From the NCBI RefSeq assembly GCF_036170895.1, contig NZ_CP108036.1:7661501-7725500 (forward strand): a DNA stretch of 64,000 nt, written 5' to 3'. A program made the translations under genes and the position numbers. The stretch's first letter is position 1; every line of letters begins with the position of its first letter. This DNA comes from Streptomyces erythrochromogenes (GTDB taxonomy: Bacteria; Actinomycetota; Actinomycetes; Streptomycetales; Streptomycetaceae). Of this stretch, positions 63,528 through 64,000 are shown piece after piece. The notes beneath the pieces are model-generated. The model was not told where the DNA came from and did no database searches. It worked only from the letters and a program-made list of their open reading frames with translations.

Positions 63528-63965
63528 GTGACCAAACTGCTGCTGTCCGTCCACGTTCTGGCGGCGATCCTGGCGATCGGCCCGATCGCGGTCGCGGCCT
63601 CGATGTTCCCGCGCTACACCCGCACTCCGTCCCAGGACGGCGAAGCACTGCAGACGGCGAAGGTGCTGCACCGGATCTGCCGCGGCTACACGCTCGTCGG
63701 CATCGCCGTACCCGTCTTCGGCGTCGCCACCGGAGCCCGGCTCGGCGTCCTGACGGACGCCTGGCTGCTGATCTCGATCGTGCTCACCGCAGCGGCTGCG
63801 GCCCTGCTCGCCCTGGGGATCCTGCCCGGGCAGCAGCGGCTGCTCGGCAGTCCGGAGAAGTCGGGCGCAGCCCGGCTGGCCATGGTCACCGGCGTGTTCA
63901 ACCTCCTCTGGGCGGTCGTCGTCGTCCTGATGATCGTCCGCCCCGGCTCCACCACGGGAGCGTGA
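63528..63965 (+). CDS. Small integral membrane protein, DUF2269-like
   Basis: A 145-aa protein with four membrane segments (LLLSVHVLAAILAIGPIAVAA; YTLVGIAVPVFGVATG; WLLISIVLTAAAAALLALGI; VFNLLWAVVVVLMIV). A conserved HVLAAILAIGP opening resembles the DUF2269 group. GTG 63528 has GGAG upstream. The function is unknown. It is divergent from the PadR gene and may be regulated by it. Confidence 0.8.
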   Translation: MTKLLLSVHVLAAILAIGPIAVAASMFPRYTRTPSQDGEALQTAKVLHRICRGYTLVGIAVPVFGVATGARLGVLTDAWLLISIVLTAAAAALLALGILPGQQRLLGSPEKSGAARLAMVTGVFNLLWAVVVVLMIVRPGSTTGA

Positions 63966-64000
63966 CCGGCGTGCGCGTCCTGCGGATCGCGGCCCAGGTG
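63962..64000 (+). CDS. Start of a further gene, partial at window edge
   Basis: GTG 63962 overlaps the previous stop (GTGA) and reads VTGVRVLRIAAQV to the window end. The overlap and reading frame suggest a real coupled gene, but too little is present to identify it. Confidence 0.4.
   Translation, partial: MTGVRVLRIAAQV

Overview
The window looks like chromosomal DNA of a Streptomyces or a close relative. It is very GC-rich, with G/C dominating third codon positions. GTG starts are common, and ATGA/GTGA stop-start overlaps are frequent. The left edge carries the right half of a whiE-type spore-pigment type II polyketide cluster. The rest is a typical Streptomyces mix: ABC transporters, MFS exporters, secreted hydrolases, SpoIIE-type PP2C phosphatases, and TetR, MerR, RpiR and PadR regulators. 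No rRNA, tRNA or CRISPR array was seen.

Layout. 0-2.7 kb: spore-pigment genes (KS-alpha end, chain length factor, ACP, two cyclases), closed by a strong hairpin. 2.8-7.6 kb: FMN reductase, RpiR regulator, small hypothetical genes, a Fic/Doc-like protein with a degenerate motif, and a broken histidine kinase. 7.9-14.7 kb: a beta-propeller protein, a 1261-aa glycosyltransferase/CDP-glycerol glycerophosphotransferase fusion, and an overlapping Asp2-like hydrolase with an Ig-like tail; the last two look like a cell-wall glycopolymer locus. 14.7-18.4 kb: a lipoprotein endo/exonuclease/phosphatase, an internally deleted MFS gene, an unrecognised three-gene operon and a patchwork of gene relics. 18.4-22.3 kb: two divergent operons that each pair a small membrane protein with a paralogous winged-helix regulator. 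One continues into an ABC-2 exporter, and both share an intergenic region with five TTTCC-N5-GGAAA operators. An ISL3 transposase relic lies between them. 22.5-26.4 kb: a dienelactone-hydrolase-like gene, an SMI1-like hypothetical gene, a second ISL3 relic and a MerR regulator with a palindrome upstream.

26.7-38.6 kb is metabolic: aldo/keto reductase, secreted TAP-type peptidase, MBL-fold protein, MFS exporter, AI-2E family protein, prolyl oligopeptidase, and a coupled GH15-MFS pair. 38.8-46.7 kb is a coherent unit: a TetR gene is divergent from an amidohydrolase, which is followed by a complete five-gene Dpp/Opp-type ABC transporter. A likely TetR operator sits between the divergent genes. 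46.9-58.5 kb holds methyltransferases, a GNAT, an L,D-transpeptidase, a HAD protein, VOC proteins, a dehydrogenase relic, an S12 serine hydrolase, a PP2C phosphatase, and a DUF2470-DUF4389 operon under a near-consensus iron box. 58.8-64 kb: a 2OG-Fe(II) oxygenase, a large GAF/PAS/PP2C/HATPase protein, a PadR-membrane protein pair, a small membrane protein, and the first codons of another gene.

The most interesting unexplained structure is the twin winged-helix/membrane-protein modules with their five-operator control region (18.4-22.3 kb). Next are the teichoic-acid-like fusion with its Asp2-like partner, and the Doc-like protein that has lost the Fic motif. All functional calls rest on motif recognition from the sequence alone; no database search was run.
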